A DNA stretch of 64,000 bases from Microcystis panniformis FACHB-1757 (GCF_001264245.1 NZ_CP011339.1:5084001-5148000); one strand, 5' to 3'; counted from the first letter of the stretch, positions 26,490 to 36,967 are shown. Translations and numbers: made by a program. Notes: generated by a model not told the origin, from the sequence alone.

Positions 26490-27653
26490 CTAGGGGGGAT
26501 TATTGGGCCATTTTAACCAAGACATCCGACTAGGGATGGGAGTTCGCGGCACCGGTTGTAAACCCTGCAGCATTTCTGCCAGGGCGGAATTTTCTGGCTT
26601 AGTTTCGCGGATTTTGTGCCATACCGAGCGCGACATCATCAGGGTGTGGGAACTGCGGATTGCTCCCAATTGTTCCAGATATTCCCGTCTTTCGTGCTGA
26701 TAATCAGCAGATATCAACTCTAGCGAGCGAGCGGGATACTTGCGAGTGATCTGGGCCATCTGGATTAATAACTTAGGATAGAGCCAAGTGTAGGCGGGAT
26801 GGACAATTAATTTCGCTTGATGGGGTCGCTCATCCCGATTAGATAGAATTAATTCAAAATAACCGATCGCCGCTTTTCGTTGCGGTTCAAAAACGTAACC
26901 GCGACTAATTTGCGGACCGCCGCACCAACCTTGACAGCGACCGAGCAAACTATCAACTAAATTGATTTTAAAATCCTGGATATGGCGATCAAATACCTGA
27001 CGCAGTAGCGGCGGCATAGACACACAATCTAACTGATAGAGCAATTGAGCGTCAGCATTGCTCACAGGCAGTAAATTCGGTAAATCTGCCTCTTGTTTGC
27101 TCAATTCCTGTAATAATTGCGGCGGTAAAGACCAATAGGTTAATTCTGCCAAAGGCTGAAAACCGTGTTGCCGAAAAAGTGCCAAACTGTCCTTTTGATT
27201 GATATTAACCTCTAACACCCAGGTGCGCGCTTCCCAAACCGTTTCTAGACAATAACGCAGTAATTGCGCCCCGATGCCCTTGGGTTCGCTTAAAGACTCC
27301 CCTGGATGCACCCGCACCTGTTCCACCCGCCAAGTGCTGCGACTACTATTAAAAGGGGTGACTTGGATTGCCCCGCGAATTTTCCCTTCTTCTCCCCGAT
27401 TGGCCATGGACTCAGCCACATAGACATGAAAACGGTGTTGGAGAGGATTGGGAAAAAAACTGAGAATTTTAAATAACCCAAACCAAGGCCGCACCTGCTG
27501 CACCTGGGTGCGGAAATTTTGGGCGCGACGATCAATATCCTCATCGAAGTCATCCAGGGTTAAAGCTTCAATGTCTTCCAAATCCCGATATTGTACGGGA
27601 CGGATCTGGCGATCGCTAAAATCGTCCCCTTGGGGAACAGGAGAAGTGGTCAT
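26490..27653 (-). CDS. GNAT-family N-acetyltransferase
   Basis: 387 residues. The N-terminal half has a GNAT domain: IRPVQYRDLEDIEAL at the start, WRVEQVRVHPGESLSEPKGIG with the acetyl-CoA loop region, then LLRYCLETVWE and LALFRQHGF. The C-terminal half (about 190-380) looks like a second, degenerate acetyltransferase-like domain (KLIVHPAYTWLYPKLLIQMAQ). The conserved QLGAIRSSHTLMMSRSVWHK near the end recurs in cyanobacterial orthologues as I recall them. Substrate unknown. Confidence 0.85.
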   Translation of the reverse strand: MTTSPVPQGDDFSDRQIRPVQYRDLEDIEALTLDDFDEDIDRRAQNFRTQVQQVRPWFGLFKILSFFPNPLQHRFHVYVAESMANRGEEGKIRGAIQVTPFNSSRSTWRVEQVRVHPGESLSEPKGIGAQLLRYCLETVWEARTWVLEVNINQKDSLALFRQHGFQPLAELTYWSLPPQLLQELSKQEADLPNLLPVSNADAQLLYQLDCVSMPPLLRQVFDRHIQDFKINLVDSLLGRCQGWCGGPQISRGYVFEPQRKAAIGYFELILSNRDERPHQAKLIVHPAYTWLYPKLLIQMAQITRKYPARSLELISADYQHERREYLEQLGAIRSSHTLMMSRSVWHKIRETKPENSALAEMLQGLQPVPRTPIPSRMSWLKWPNNPP

Positions 27654-27788
27654 GGCTCTGGGGTAAATATCGTCTATGCACCTATCTTACAGCAGAATCT
27701 AGAGGCACTTCCCCACCAATAACAATTTCTGACGGCTCAAGGAGACTGCCACAGAAAGGACACCTCGATCGGTAGCTGGGGTTTTTTG
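27654..27788. other. Gene-free flank of the 1.5-kb IS
   Basis: No gene is visible. The sequence continues to the IS target GGTTTTTTG at 27780-27788 and resumes at 29293. Confidence 0.4.
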
Positions 27789-29292
27789 CAGCAATTCCAA
27801 ATTCAGAATGTAGCAAGGAATACAGAATACAAAACGCTTTTGCCCTGTAGCTCCCCATCCAAAATCAAGAAGAATTAACGCGAGTAACAGGGATGGCCTC
27901 ATCGAGCATAAAGTCTAAAAGGTGGTGCCAGCCTTCAAACAGCAGATACTTGGTTAAGCAAAGAACATCGTTAAAAAAGCCTCTGCGAGTCCCCCTTTGC
28001 ATCCGAGCCCGTTGATAGCGTTCATCGACTAGATGCAGAACAGTATGAAATAAGAAAGCCAGGAGATTGAGGGTCAACAGAAAAGAGGACAAATGTTGCT
28101 GACCATGTCCAAAATTATGCTCCAAATGATAGCCCCGAGTTTTGAGCACATTGTGATTCTCATTTTCGGTTCGCCAACGGCTCCGTCCAGCAGCGCAGAC
28201 CAGAATGACCCGTTGGGGAGTCAGGTCGTGGTTAGTAATCCAGCTATTGCGATAGAGAAGTTGACCATCCGACTCGCGCTTAACGGTCACCTCACACCAA
28301 TTGACCAGTAAGGCGGGTTGTTGTTCGCGCAGGGGGACTTGATTGAGATAACGATAGTCCCAAATTTCAAAGTATCGCCCATTCCAACGTCGCTGTTGAG
28401 TGGTTTTGACTTCTTGATTAGCCTCCAGGAAAGAAACCCACTCATAGAGAGTCGGATGGGAGGACGGTAAACAGACAAAGATAAAGTTGAAATGGTGTTC
28501 CAAACAATATTCAGCCATCGGTTGGCGACTATAGAGGTCGTCGCCTAAGAGGGTGATGGGCTGGCCTTCAAACCAGGACGCATGGCTCGCTATCCAGCGT
28601 TTTGCCGCGTTTTGCTCACAGTCTTGTTTCTCACTGCCATCTTGAGGAGTGATAAATTCTGGTGGCAAGGAAATGACCGATTTTTGGTCAGGAGAGACAA
28701 TTACAGGCAAAATAGCTTGATGGTGATAAGTTACCTTCCCCTGTTTCGAGGTGCGGGTTGAGCAACAAGGACAACTAATTTTCTCTGAATCATAGTACTG
28801 AGTCCCATCTAGGGCGACGAGTAAGTTGCCATCCAAGGCTGTAAACAGCCTCAAATAGCCTTGTTCTCTCAGACCTTGATAAATCCATTTGAACGGTGAA
28901 AAAAGAGGCTTTGCGGCTATTCTATCGAGAATATTCTTTATCTGTTCTATGGTCGGGATATTAACCAGACCAAACAGACTTTGAGCATTATCTCGTCCAC
29001 AACGACTATTCAATTGACGCTGATATTCTAGAAAGGATTCATTTTGCATAAAGAAGCTAGCAAATGCCCCCAAGACCGCGTCTTTTAGACTGTAGCGAGT
29101 AGCATTGCTAGCACTGCGCGGGTCAACCATGCCAGCGATAGCCCTGTGGAAGTAGCTCAGCATCCCTATAAAACTCAAATCTTGGACTTCCATTCCTGCA
29201 AAACCCAATGGGCAACTCGTTCACTCTATTTTGAGGGACAGAAGCGAAATCAATTCTGTATCCTACACTACCGTTTGAATTTGGAATTGCTG
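27789..29292 (-). mobile_element. 1.5-kb insertion sequence (ISNCY/IS4-like), complete
   Basis: 1504 bp. Ends CAGCAATTCCAAATTC and GAATTTGGAATTGCTG are inverted repeats. A 9-bp duplication GGTTTTTTG flanks it exactly (27780-27788 and 29293-29301). It holds one intact transposase. Confidence 0.9.
27865..29208 (-). CDS. DDE transposase (ISNCY/IS4-superfamily-like)
   Basis: 447 residues. An N-terminal alpha-helical region (GAFASFFMQNESFLEYQRQL) precedes a DDE core: FTALDGNLLVALDGTQYYDS (first Asp), TLLGDDLYSRQPM (second Asp) and RWRTENENHNVLKTRGYHLEH (Glu). A zinc-ribbon-like CPCCSTRTSKQGK sits between. Six residues after the listed start is a second Met that may be used. No lesion is visible. 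The family name is uncertain because several IS4-superfamily groups share these motifs. Confidence 0.82.
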   Translation of the reverse strand: MGFAGMEVQDLSFIGMLSYFHRAIAGMVDPRSASNATRYSLKDAVLGAFASFFMQNESFLEYQRQLNSRCGRDNAQSLFGLVNIPTIEQIKNILDRIAAKPLFSPFKWIYQGLREQGYLRLFTALDGNLLVALDGTQYYDSEKISCPCCSTRTSKQGKVTYHHQAILPVIVSPDQKSVISLPPEFITPQDGSEKQDCEQNAAKRWIASHASWFEGQPITLLGDDLYSRQPMAEYCLEHHFNFIFVCLPSSHPTLYEWVSFLEANQEVKTTQQRRWNGRYFEIWDYRYLNQVPLREQQPALLVNWCEVTVKRESDGQLLYRNSWITNHDLTPQRVILVCAAGRSRWRTENENHNVLKTRGYHLEHNFGHGQQHLSSFLLTLNLLAFLFHTVLHLVDERYQRARMQRGTRRGFFNDVLCLTKYLLFEGWHHLLDFMLDEAIPVTRVNSS

Positions 29293-29377
29293 GGTTTTTT
29301 GGGCCAAATTTCCGATTATGACAATTGGATGCTACAATAACGGACGGTTAATCAGTCCGAATTTGCAGTAAAAGTCT

Positions 29378-29884
29378 TTGAGTCAATCTGTAGATACCAC
29401 TAACACCCTAGACACTCTAGCTCAAGAACTAGCCGCCATTCAGCAGACCGGTTCTAAGCGCGTCGCCTTATTGGGTTCCCGTCACGTTCCCATCACACAC
29501 CAGCAATTGATCGAAATGATGGCCTATGCCCTCGTGCTGGCGGGCAATCGGATTATGACCTCCGGGGCGACGGGAACCAATTCCGCCGTCATTAAGGGGG
29601 CAATGCGGGCAGATCCTAATCTGTTAACCGTGATCTTACCCCAAAGTCTCGATCGCCAGCCCCTGGAATCCCAAGAACAACTCCAGCAGGTTATCCATCT
29701 GGTGGAATGTCCCGAAAATGACCATCTATCCCTAGGGGAAGCCAGCAGCCTCTGTAATCGCGAGATTATCAATCGTTGTCAACAGTTAATCTGTTTTGCT
29801 TTCCACGACAGTCAGACCCTTTTGCAAACCTGCGCGGAAGCGGAAGATCAACGCAAGCTAGTTACCCTATTTTATTTTGACTAA
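29378..29884 (+). CDS. DprA/Smf-like Rossmann protein
   Basis: 168 residues from a TTG start (29378). The core resembles the DNA-processing protein A Rossmann fold: KRVALLGSRHVPITHQQL, VLAGNRIMTSGATGTNSAVI (glycine-rich binding site) and LTVILPQSL, then CNREIINRCQQLICF. It is much shorter than true DprA (about 290-370 residues), lacking the N-terminal SAM-like and C-terminal winged-helix domains. A role in DNA uptake is therefore only suggested. The MAPEG gene follows nine bases after its end. Confidence 0.75.
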   Translation: MSQSVDTTNTLDTLAQELAAIQQTGSKRVALLGSRHVPITHQQLIEMMAYALVLAGNRIMTSGATGTNSAVIKGAMRADPNLLTVILPQSLDRQPLESQEQLQQVIHLVECPENDHLSLGEASSLCNREIINRCQQLICFAFHDSQTLLQTCAEAEDQRKLVTLFYFD

Positions 29885-29892
29885 ATTCAGCG

Positions 29893-30300
29893 ATGAATCT
29901 CTCCGTCAGTGCCATTCTTCTCTATTCGATAGTGGCTGCCGCTATCTCTGTCTATCTACCTTTTCTGCTGGTGGCTTACGCTAGAGCTAAGGTGGGTTAC
30001 GATACCTCCGCTCCCCGGGCCATGTTCGACCAACTCCCAGACTACGCTAAACGAGCAACTTGGGCCCATCAAAATGGTTTTGAAACCTTTATGATCTATA
30101 GTGCTGCCGCTCTCATGGCCTACGTTACAGGAGTATCCTCATCCCTGGCCGCTGTCTGTGCGATCGCTTTCGTGATCCTCCGGCTTCTATTTTCCCTTTT
30201 TTATATCACTAATGTCCCGATCGCTCGTTCCCTGATGTTCGGTCTCGGCTCTCTCTGTACCTATACTCTCTTTGGGTTGAGTTTAATCAAGATTCAGTAG
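29893..30300 (+). CDS. MAPEG-family membrane protein
   Basis: 135 residues with four predicted membrane helices: VSAILLYSIVAAAISVYLPF, FETFMIYSAAALMAYVTGV, AAVCAIAFVILRLLFSLFYI and LMFGLGSLCTYTLFGLSLI. The loop RATWAHQNGFETF matches the MAPEG signature (Asn-Gly-x-Glu). Relatives conjugate glutathione or handle lipid peroxides; no specific substrate can be named. It is probably cotranscribed with the preceding DprA-like gene. Confidence 0.85.
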   Translation: MNLSVSAILLYSIVAAAISVYLPFLLVAYARAKVGYDTSAPRAMFDQLPDYAKRATWAHQNGFETFMIYSAAALMAYVTGVSSSLAAVCAIAFVILRLLFSLFYITNVPIARSLMFGLGSLCTYTLFGLSLIKIQ

Positions 30301-30390
30301 AATTCCCCAAACCAGATGCAGGAGAGTCGGAAAACGCTATAGTTCGGGAGCGGTAAAGAATTTGCTTAACCCGAACTAAAGTTAATTCTG

Positions 30391-31431
30391 TTACTGATAA
30401 ACCGGTAATTTGGGATTATCCACTGATAACAAACCAGTTAAAAGTGAGGCGGGTTTTTGACTGTAGGGCCAGGCAAAAGCATGACGAAAAGCCGCATCTT
30501 GACAAGCTTGTAATTGTCGGAAATCGATCACGTCCAGGGTGAGTAAATTTTCGTACTCGAAGGGCAGCCGGACATTGTGTAAACCGGCATTATCGGTACA
30601 GATAGCAATATCAACCCCCGCTTCAAAACAGCGATCGAAGACTATCTTTAATTGCGATAAACTTTCAAGGGTGCCAGTTTTTAAATAGGTGGTGGGACAG
30701 ACTTCTAAACATTGATGACGACGGGCAACTTCCGGCAGCAATTCTGGATATCGTAGGGGAATTTGAATACCGTGACCAATTCTTTGCAGATAGGGCAGTA
30801 ATTGGGGATAACAACCGTCCTTTGTTTCGTAAAGATGGCCCGTGGTATTTAAACCCTCTTCTTGGGCATAACCGTATAAACCGGCAAATTCCTCTAGTCG
30901 AGTCTGGTAGTGGGAATCACCCCCAGCAATATCGATCGCACAGACGTATTCTCTCATCTCTAGGGCCAGATCAACGATCGCTTTGTTGACTTCGTAGGGA
31001 AGTCGCGAGTGCATACAGAGAATTTGACTGGTAATAATCGGATATTCGCTCATTTTCGAGGCTTGACCGACGATCTCGACAATCGAGCGCATTTGCTCGA
31101 TTCGCTCTGTTTGGTTCAAATGTTCGTCGGTGCGATAGTAGGGAGTATAGCGCAATTCTAAATAGGCAAGATTCTCGAAGATGTAAGCACCGCGAATCAG
31201 ACGATAGATAAAATAGGGCAAAGTTTGGGCGGTTTGAACACTTTCGACGAGGGTGTGTAATTCCAAATACTCATCTAAACTATTGCGTTTGCGGGTGTAA
31301 AATTCCTCAAAAGCGGGGTATTCCTGGAATTTGGCCGCTAAATCCCGCTCATGTCTGTGAAAGTAGCGCCAGAGAATTCTCGGTACTACCGATCCCCCTA
31401 AATGCCGATGCAAATCCGCGTATAAAGCCAC
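30391..31431 (-). CDS. Adenosine deaminase-family amidohydrolase
   Basis: 346 residues of the TIM-barrel deaminase superfamily. ADLHRHLGGSV supplies the two zinc His, GHLYETKDG aligns with the catalytic HAGE region, RIGHGIQ supplies another His, and ICTDNAGLHN the zinc Asp. Two positions differ from classic enzymes: the HAGE-like segment and Asn in place of the second Asp of the usual DDP. The reaction may therefore not be adenosine deamination. Cytosolic. The gene converges with the MAPEG gene. Confidence 0.78.
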   Translation of the reverse strand: MALYADLHRHLGGSVVPRILWRYFHRHERDLAAKFQEYPAFEEFYTRKRNSLDEYLELHTLVESVQTAQTLPYFIYRLIRGAYIFENLAYLELRYTPYYRTDEHLNQTERIEQMRSIVEIVGQASKMSEYPIITSQILCMHSRLPYEVNKAIVDLALEMREYVCAIDIAGGDSHYQTRLEEFAGLYGYAQEEGLNTTGHLYETKDGCYPQLLPYLQRIGHGIQIPLRYPELLPEVARRHQCLEVCPTTYLKTGTLESLSQLKIVFDRCFEAGVDIAICTDNAGLHNVRLPFEYENLLTLDVIDFRQLQACQDAAFRHAFAWPYSQKPASLLTGLLSVDNPKLPVYQ

Positions 31432-31718
31432 AACTCCGCTGCTCCTTAGTCTCTCAAATGCTCCTTAAATATAACGAAGTTTTACAATTGTTTGACAATT
31501 GTTGCCAAATATTATTAGTACCTATTCGGTGATCGGTTGGGTGTTGGGGAGCGGGGAGATAGTGAACAGTCGCTAGTACAAGGCTCAGATCTGATCACTG
31601 ATTCAAGGCTGAAGGCTGAGGGACACAATAAGGTCATTAAACCTAAATAAAGCTTTGCGGGATCGAGGGTGACAACATATACAATGATTGGGGTTTATCC
31701 TCAAGCAACCCTAAGCCT
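31432..31718. other. Divergent intergenic region before carB
   Basis: Contains the near-repeat ACAATTGTTTGACAATTGTT (31475-31500) and a run of repeats like those elsewhere. Promoters of the deaminase gene and carB must lie here, but I see no clear boxes. Confidence 0.4.
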
Positions 31719-34700
31719 ATGCCACGCCGTGATGACTTACAAAAAATCCTAATCTTGGGCGCTGGCCCGATTGTCATCGGACAAGCCTGTGAATTCGACT
31801 ATTCGGGAACTCAAGCCTGTAAAGCTCTGCGAGAAGAAGGTTATGAGGTAATTTTAGTCAATTCTAACCCCGCCTCGATCATGACCGATCCAGAAATGGC
31901 CGATCGCACCTACATTGAACCGATTCTGCCGGAAATTGTCGAGAAAATTATCGCCAAAGAACGCCCCGATGCGATTCTACCGACTATGGGGGGTCAAACT
32001 GCCCTGAATACTGCGGTAGCTTTAGCCAAAAGCGGCGTTTTAGAAAAATATAACGTGGAACTGATCGGGGCAAAACTTCCCGCTATTGAAAAAGCCGAAG
32101 ATAGGGAACTATTCAAAAAAGCAATGGAGAAAATCGGTGTTCCCGTCTGTCCTTCGGGGATTGCCAACAATTTAGAGGAGGCAAAAGCGATCGGTCATCA
32201 GATCGGTTCCTATCCTCTCATTATCCGGCCTGCCTTCACTTTAGGAGGAACCGGGGGCGGTATTGCCTATAACCAAGAAGAATTTGAACCGATGGCTCAG
32301 TATGGGCTAGATTGTTCGCCTACATCGCAAATTCTCGTCGAAAAATCCCTAATTGGCTGGAAAGAATACGAATTAGAGGTAATGCGCGATCTAGCCGATA
32401 ACGTGGTGATCATCTGTTCGATCGAAAACTTTGACCCGATGGGGGTTCATACCGGCGACTCGATTACGGTTGCGCCCGCCCAAACCCTGACCGATAAAGA
32501 ATACCAACGCCTCCGGGACTATTCTAAGGCAATTATTCGGGAAATTGGCGTAGAAACCGGCGGATCAAACATCCAATTCTCCGTTAATCCCACTAACGGC
32601 GACGTAATCGTGATTGAGATGAATCCCCGGGTATCCCGTTCTTCGGCCCTAGCATCGAAAGCTACGGGATTCCCGATCGCTAAATTTGCCGCTAAACTAG
32701 CAGTAGGCTACACTTTAGACGAAATTCCCAACGATATCACCAAAAAAACCCCGGCTTCCTTTGAACCGACTATCGATTACGTCGTCACCAAAATTCCTCG
32801 CTTTGCCTTCGAGAAATTCCCCGGCTCCCAACCGATTCTAACCACCCAGATGAAATCCGTCGGGGAAGCCATGGCTATCGGTCGAACTTTCCAAGAATCC
32901 TTTCAAAAAGCTCTTCGCTCCCTAGAAACGGGACGTTTTGGCTTTGGTTGCGATAAAATCGAAACTCTCCCCCCCCTCTCGGAAGTCCGCGCCGGTTTGC
33001 GGACACCTAACCCCGAACGAGTTTATAGTATCTATCATGCTTTTAAATTGGGCATGAATGGGGAGGAAATCCACGAACTAACCGGGATTGATCCCTGGTT
33101 CCTCGATAAATTGGCCGATTTGATGGAAACCGAGAAGTTTCTCAAACGAACTCCCCTGAAAAGTCTCAGCCAAGAGGACTTATTCGCTATTAAACAACAG
33201 GGTTTTAGTGATCGCCAAATCGCCTTCGCCACCAACAGCAGCGAGGACGAAGTGAGAAGTTATCGCAAGGGTTTAGGTATTGTTCCAGTCTATAAAATGG
33301 TGGACACCTGCGCGGCAGAATTTGAGGCCCTAACACCCTATTATTATTCCACCTACGAACAGGTAGAATCGGAAGTTTTACCCTCCGATAAACGCAAAGT
33401 GATGATCCTCGGTGGTGGTCCCAATCGCATCGGCCAGGGGATAGAATTTGACTACTGTTGTTGTCATGCCGCTTTTTCCCTCAGTCAAGCCGGTTTTGAG
33501 ACGATTATGGTCAACTCTAACCCGGAAACTGTCTCCACCGATTACGATACCAGCGATCGCCTTTACTTTGAACCTCTGACTAAAGAGGATGTCTTAAATA
33601 TCATCGAAGCGGAACAACCAGAGGGTTTAATTATTCAATTCGGTGGGCAAACTCCCTTAAAACTGGCCGTTCCCCTGCAAAAATATTTAGAATCGCCTAA
33701 TTGTCCCGTAAATACCAAAATTTGGGGAACTTCACCCGATTCGATCGATACTGCCGAAGATCGGGAACGTTTTGAACAAATCCTCCGACAATTAGATATC
33801 CGACAACCTCCCAACGGTATTGCCCGCAGTTTCCAAGAATCCCAAGCAGTGGCTCAACGTATCGGTTATCCAGTCGTAGTACGTCCGTCCTATGTTTTAG
33901 GCGGTCGGGCAATGGAAATCGTCTATTCCGATAGCGAATTGGAACGCTATATGAAGTATGCGGTACAGATAGAACCGGATCACCCGATTTTAATCGATAA
34001 ATTCCTCGAAAATGCCATCGAAGTGGATGTGGATGCCCTGTCAGATGCCACGGAAACAGTCGTTATCGGGGATTAATGGAACATATCGAACAAGCAGGCG
34101 TACATTCGGGCGATTCTGCCTGTTCTATCCCCCATACGTCCCTGAGCGCCTCGGTTTTAACCACAATTCGACAATGGACGGTGGAACTAGCGAAAGCTTT
34201 AAAAGTAATCGGTTTGATGAATATCCAGTATGCGGTACAGGGGGAGACAGTTTATATCTTAGAAGCGAATCCCCGCGCTAGTCGTACTGTTCCCTACGTT
34301 TCCAAAGCAACGGGAGTTCCTCTGGCAAAAGTTGCCTCCCTCGTCATGTCGGGCCGAACCCTGACGGAATTGGGTATCATCAGCGAAGCAATTCCCCGTC
34401 ATATTGCCGTCAAAGAAGCGGTTTTACCCTTCCAGAAGTTCCCCGGTGCTGATACTCTCCTGGGACCAGAAATGCGTTCTACAGGGGAAGTAATGGGGAT
34501 TGACAGCGATTTTGGCAAAGCTTTCGCTAAAGCAGAAATGGCCGCCGGCGTGATTTTAGCCACCAGTGGGACGGTTTTCGTCTCGATGAGCGATCGCGAT
34601 AAAACCCCCATGGTCCCCGTGGTTAAGGATCTGCAATCCCTCGGTTTTCGCGTCGTCGCCACTTCTGGAACTCGTAAAGTTTTGTTAGAAAACGGTTGCG

Positions 34701-34963
34701 AAAATATCGATTTAGTGCTAAAGATTCACGAAGGTCGTCCCCACGTTATCGATTGGATCAAAAATGACTGGATTCAGTTTATTGTCAATACTCCCAGTGG
34801 TGAAGAATCCCAAAACGATGGCCGACAAATTCGCCGTACTGCCCTCGATTATAAGTTACCAATTATCACCACTATCGCCGGGGCAAAAGCGACAGTAGCG
34901 GCCTTAAAATCCCTGCAATCGCAACCTTTAGAGGTGAAAGCTTTACAGGATTATCTCGCCTAA
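31719..34963 (+). CDS. carB: Carbamoyl phosphate synthase large subunit, one frameshift
   Basis: About 1080 residues over two frames. The first 785 hold the carboxyphosphate ATP-grasp half (KILILGAGPIVIGQACEFDYSG, LPTMGGQTALN, LGGTGGGIAYN), the oligomerisation domain and the start of the carbamate half (MILGGGPNRIGQGIEFDYCC). The second frame continues EHIEQAGVHSGDSACS to the allosteric MGS-like domain (FVSMSDRDKTPM, VATSGTRKVL). The break is at GTTATCGGGGATTAATGG (34062-34079): a fifth G restores VVIGGLMEHIEQAG. It makes carbamoyl phosphate for arginine and pyrimidines. A real null would be severe, so an error is likely. Confidence 0.93.
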
Positions 34964-34966
34964 TTT

Positions 34967-35190
34967 CAGTTATCAGTTATCAGTTATCAGTTATCAGTTA
35001 TCAGTTAGAAAGGGGATATAGGGGTTTAGGGAAATTTCAGCCAAATGCCCCACTACCCCACTACCCCATCTCCCCATCTCCCCACTACCCCATCTCCCCA
35101 TCTCCCCATCTCCCCATCTCCCCACACCCCACACCCCATCACCCCATCTCCCCATCACACCCCACACCCTTCTCCCCAATTCCTAATTCC
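34967..35190. repeat. Heptamer repeats followed by CCCCATCT minisatellite
   Basis: 34967-35007 is TTATCAG reiterated. 35046-35178 is a C-rich minisatellite of CCCCATCT, CCCCACTA and CCCCACAC units directly before the tldD start. A start codon at 35045 would translate it into a Pro/His/Ser-rich leader, judged artefactual. Confidence 0.8.
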
Positions 35191-35191
35191 C

Positions 35192-36592
35192 ATGACCGAT
35201 ACTCTAAACGATTATAAAAACCTGATTAGTGAACTGATTAACCGTTATAAAAACCGCGTCGATTTCCTGACAATTCGTCTGGAAGAAGCGCGGGGGACGA
35301 ATATTCTACTACGTTCCGAACGAGTGGAAACCCTCAGCGAAGGTATTGCTATCGGTGGTCAGGTACGCGCCTGTTATAAAGGAGGTTGGGGATTTGCCAG
35401 CTTTAATCAATTATCCAGTTTACAGGAACGATTAGAAGATGCGATCGCTGCTGCCCGTTTAATTGGGGAAGAAGAAACCCTGATTGCTCCGGTAGAACCT
35501 GTAATTATCTCCTGTGAATTGCCTTTAACGGGAACGGATCCCCGTTTAGTGCCATTAGCCGATAAAAAAGCCCTCTGCGATCGCTATAATAATGTATTGC
35601 GTCAACATCATCCCAGTATTGCCACCACTTCCGTCCGTTACAGCGATAGCAGTCAACATATTCTTTTAGGCACTTCTGACGGGACTTTAATCGAACAAAA
35701 ATGGTCAGACTTAGAAATGCGTTTTTCGGCCACCGCTAGGGATGGGGACAGCGTACAAACGGGCCGGGAAACCACGGGATCCCGAAAAGCTTTCGAGGAT
35801 CTGGTCAATTTAGAAGAACAGGTGCAAGGGTCGGCTAAACGGGCCGTACAAGCCCTAGTTTTGCCCCCTGTCAAGGGCGATACCTACACCGTCGTCATCG
35901 ATCCCATTTTAACCGGTCTGTTCGTCCATGAGGCTTTTGGCCACCTTTCCGAGGCCGATATGTTATACGAAAATCCCGACCTTTTGGAAGTGATGAGTAT
36001 GGGCAAACGTTTCGGACCAGATAACCTGCAAATCTTTGACGGAGCAGGTCCAGAAGGTCATCGGGGCAGTTATTTTTATGACGACGAGGGAACCCCCGCA
36101 ACGACGACTCAGTTAATTAAAGATGGGGTTTTGGTGGGAAGACTGCATTCGCGGGAAACGGCGGGCAAATTAGGCGAAAAACCGACCGGTAACGCCCGTT
36201 GTCTCAATTATCATTATCCGCCCATTGTCCGCATGACCAACACTTGGATTGAACGGGGAACCACTGCGGTTAAAGAGTTATTTTCGGGGATAAAAACGGG
36301 AGTTTATGCCCAAAATTGGCAGGGAGGCATGACTAACGGCGAAATGTTCACTTTTAGCGCCGGGGAAGCTTGGATGATTCGCGATGGAGAAATTGCTGAA
36401 CCCGTTAAAGATGTGACTCTCTCCGGTAATGTCTTTAAAACCCTAGGCAATATTGAGGCAATTGGGGATGATTTCTACTGGGATGAGTCAGGAGGCTGCG
36501 GAAAAGGGGGTCAAAGTGGTTTACCCGTCGGCTGCGGTGGCCCCAGTCTCCGCATCCGCGATGTGGTGGTGGGGGGAGAAGCAGATATTTAG
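35192..36592 (+). CDS. tldD: TldD-family metalloprotease subunit
   Basis: 466 residues from the ATG at 35192 (MTDTLNDYKNLISELINRY). The motif VHEAFGHLSEADML supplies the zinc-binding HExxxH. GMTNGEMFTFSAGEAWMIRDG and GCGKGGQSGLPVGCGGP are typical TldD C-terminal motifs. In E. coli, TldD with TldE/PmbA trims leader peptides such as microcin B17 and CcdA. No pmbA partner lies in this window. The start excludes the Pro-rich minisatellite translation upstream. Confidence 0.88.
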   Translation: MTDTLNDYKNLISELINRYKNRVDFLTIRLEEARGTNILLRSERVETLSEGIAIGGQVRACYKGGWGFASFNQLSSLQERLEDAIAAARLIGEEETLIAPVEPVIISCELPLTGTDPRLVPLADKKALCDRYNNVLRQHHPSIATTSVRYSDSSQHILLGTSDGTLIEQKWSDLEMRFSATARDGDSVQTGRETTGSRKAFEDLVNLEEQVQGSAKRAVQALVLPPVKGDTYTVVIDPILTGLFVHEAFGHLSEADMLYENPDLLEVMSMGKRFGPDNLQIFDGAGPEGHRGSYFYDDEGTPATTTQLIKDGVLVGRLHSRETAGKLGEKPTGNARCLNYHYPPIVRMTNTWIERGTTAVKELFSGIKTGVYAQNWQGGMTNGEMFTFSAGEAWMIRDGEIAEPVKDVTLSGNVFKTLGNIEAIGDDFYWDESGGCGKGGQSGLPVGCGGPSLRIRDVVVGGEADI

Positions 36593-36656
36593 TGAACAGT
36601 AAACAGTGATCAGTGATCAGTAAACAGTAATCAGTGCAAAGAAAGTGGGAAACTAC

Positions 36657-36753
36657 TATAGCAATTTCCATAGTTGTGAGGTACAGAGTCTTAGGTTTTG
36701 AGGAGTCAGGAGTTAAGATTTTGGTGTACCTCATGAAATTGGGAAACGCTATA
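36657..36753. repeat. Palindromic MITE-like repeat
   Basis: Left arm TATAGCAATTTCC and GTGAGGTACA pair imperfectly with TGTACCTCAT and GAAATTGGGAAACGCTATA on the right. About 97 bp, non-coding, without clear target duplication. Confidence 0.55.
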
Positions 36754-36837
36754 TTTAATACTAATAACTAATAACTAATAACTGATAACTGCTATAGCGC
36801 AGTTTCATACAGCCGAAATCGGGTCTATCCCACATTT

Positions 36838-36930
36838 GCAGAAATACCGACAATCAGCAATTATCAGTGACTCTTAAATTAGTACAAAAATATGAACAAT
36901 CGCGTGTAAGCATCTCACAGTTAACCTAAT
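36838..36930. repeat. Shared repeat unit, left part (interrupted by ISAs1)
   Basis: Matches 23225-23300: CCGACAATCAGCAATTATCA, GTGACTCTTAAATTAG and ATGAACAATCGCG. Its right part (AGATTTACAAAAATGAGATG) lies beyond the ISAs1 element at about 38500-38524. Confidence 0.55.
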
Positions 36931-36967
36931 GCGCGGGGGTTTGGGGGCGGCGCCACGCCCCCAACGG

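Noticed and set aside
31475..31500. Operator for carB in the ACAATTGTTTGACAATTGTT repeat
   Set aside because: It is a plausible binding site but has no known regulator match, and it is over 200 bases from the start.
34062..34079. Programmed frameshift in carB
   Set aside because: No slippery heptamer with a downstream structure is evident, and the same one-base loss pattern recurs in unrelated genes.
35045..35191. N-terminal Pro/His/Ser-rich extension of TldD
   Set aside because: It is translation of a CCCCATCT minisatellite. The ATG at 35192 starts a normal TldD sequence.
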